DNA from: an uncultured Verrucomicrobiota bacterium
GTDB taxonomy: Bacteria > Verrucomicrobiota > Verrucomicrobiia > Methylacidiphilales > UBA1321
Direction: 5' to 3'
DNA length: 62,169 nt
NCBI GenBank assembly: GCA_903863295.1
Contig: CAIPBM010000191.1
Location: 1-62,169 of the forward strand
The notes below the pieces were generated by a model. The model was given only the letters and a program-made list of their open reading frames with translations. It searched no databases and was not told the origin of the DNA. Positions 61,359-62,169 of the stretch are shown here, piece by piece (positions within the stretch are counted from its first letter, which is position 1; every line of letters starts with the position of its first letter). The translations under genes and the position numbers were made by a program.

Positions 61359-62169
61359 CTATCCGCGAGGGCCGTTCCGGGCGAGCCAATGGGCCTGAAT
61401 GTTCTTCCGGTAAGCGCCGATGAAGTTGAGGCCCTCTCGTAAAAGCGCCAGTTCCTCCTTATTGAGCGCCCCAAGTAACCAAAGCATCCCGGGATAAATC
61501 AGCAGGCAGAACAAAAGGCTGGTTGCCATTCCCAGAACCGTTGCATGGGGGAGAAACACGAGCACCCCCAAACAAGGGAGCGCCGCCAATGCTGGTTTCA
61601 TCACGACCCGGATATCCAGCGGCAGACCTAGAAATGTGAGACGATAGGCGAGTGCGCCAAAGAGACCGAACTCGACCACGGCGATGATGACGCATTCGCT
61701 CAGGTAACCTATCCGCGGTACAAACCAGACCTCCGCGAGGATACGGATCGCAACCGCGCCGAGCATGATCTTGAAAAAGTCGATCTGGCGGTTAAGTGCA
61801 CTGAAAAGAAAAGGAAAGAGCACGGAAACGAACATCGAGAAGACGGCCAGACTCATGATCATCAGGGCGGGAGTCGCCGGAAGGAAATGCTGGCCAAAGA
61901 AAAGACCGATCGCTTTTTCCGGCCAGGCCAAGCCCAGGGCTGTGATGGGAAAGCTCAAGATGCAGAACCACTTGATCGTTCGTTGGTAGACCACGGCGAA
62001 TTCCTCACGGGCTTGATGAGCCAGCCTCACAAAAAGGGGAAACAATGGCTGGGTCAGAAGACCGGAAACTAGACTCATGCCCATGAGCAACCGGAAGGGG
62101 CAACTGAAGAGACCAAGGGAGAAAGGATCGACCAGCAGCCCAAGGATAAACATATCGAGTTGCCAGGCC
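61359..62169 (-). CDS. Wzx/MOP-type polysaccharide flippase, 5' end off window
   Basis: At least 269 residues of a polytopic protein, open at the right edge because the frame continues upstream as WQLDMFILG with no stop. At least eight hydrophobic segments, among them LSFPITALGLAWPEKAIGLFF and ALMIMSLAVFSMFVSVLFPFL, resemble the C-terminal half of O-antigen/teichoic transporters of the MOP superfamily. Such proteins flip lipid-linked oligosaccharides. Its neighbour GT4 gene supports a surface-polysaccharide role. Confidence 0.85.
   Translation of the reverse strand, partial: AWQLDMFILGLLVDPFSLGLFSCPFRLLMGMSLVSGLLTQPLFPLFVRLAHQAREEFAVVYQRTIKWFCILSFPITALGLAWPEKAIGLFFGQHFLPATPALMIMSLAVFSMFVSVLFPFLFSALNRQIDFFKIMLGAVAIRILAEVWFVPRIGYLSECVIIAVVEFGLFGALAYRLTFLGLPLDIRVVMKPALAALPCLGVLVFLPHATVLGMATSLLFCLLIYPGMLWLLGALNKEELALLREGLNFIGAYRKNIQAHWLARNGPRG

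Overview
The window is a GC-rich (about 60 % by eye), densely coded bacterial chromosome segment with 47 supported protein genes, one pseudogene, one tRNA and many intergenic palindromic repeats. The gene set suggests the Verrucomicrobiota (Chthoniobacterales-like) or a near PVC relative: mreBC, split gatC-gatA...gatB, GH57 branching enzyme, HemQ, MoxR-DUF58, DUF3857-transglutaminase, DUF2079 and a twin-arginine TldD. No 16S gene or other decisive marker is present, so this placement is an inference. Few leading genes have a Shine-Dalgarno motif; the clearest ones sit inside operons.

Layout. 0-2.5 kb (minus): an edge-truncated AAA ATPase, a zeta-toxin-like kinase with a small upstream partner, and a MEMO/AmrB protein. 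2.7-8.2 kb: an NtrC-type sigma-54 regulator and a 1282-residue exported DUF3857/transglutaminase protein whose second half has lost its catalytic residues. 8.2-13.4 kb: gatC-gatA and gatB (tRNA-dependent amidation), interrupted by an AT-rich cargo of one predicted PD-(D/E)XK nuclease and a decayed toxin-antitoxin pair. 13.4-14.0 kb: a dense repeat cluster. 14-20.5 kb: OGG-type glycosylase, a secreted protein, a Fur-family regulator divergent from a siroheme-decarboxylase-like fusion, a hybrid sensor protein lacking the phospho-accepting histidine, and cysK. 20.7-26.3 kb: DUF2079 membrane protein with a methyltransferase, then a TldD/TldE-like pair.

26.3-29.5 kb: a perfect 42-bp inverted repeat element, an RRM protein, a HigBA toxin-antitoxin module whose promoter predicts a leaderless mRNA, a secreted orphan and tRNA-Pro(GGG). 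29.7-36.5 kb: mreB-mreC, a DUF2330 protein, and an overlapping yqjD/yqjE/yqjK-like membrane set leading into proB and proA. 36.6-43 kb: retropepsin-like protein with an altered active-site triplet, a large CBM/glycosidase, a CobW-type GTPase without its CxCC motif, a MidA-like methyltransferase and HemQ. 43-47.5 kb: moxR-DUF58-beta-helix operon. 48-53.7 kb: P450, ECF sigma/anti-sigma pair, orphan ModA-like binding protein, GH57 branching enzyme. 54-58 kb: DUF6580, TIM-barrel isomerase, flippase-like membrane protein and CCA-adding enzyme, the last three overlapping. 58.3-62.2 kb: phosphodiesterase-superfamily enzyme and GT4 glycosyltransferase facing an edge-truncated Wzx-like flippase, probably a surface-polysaccharide locus.

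The strongest non-coding signal is at least six families of intergenic palindromes. One is a two-hairpin element whose second stem changes in sequence yet stays paired between copies. No CRISPR array, prophage or complete transposase gene was seen.
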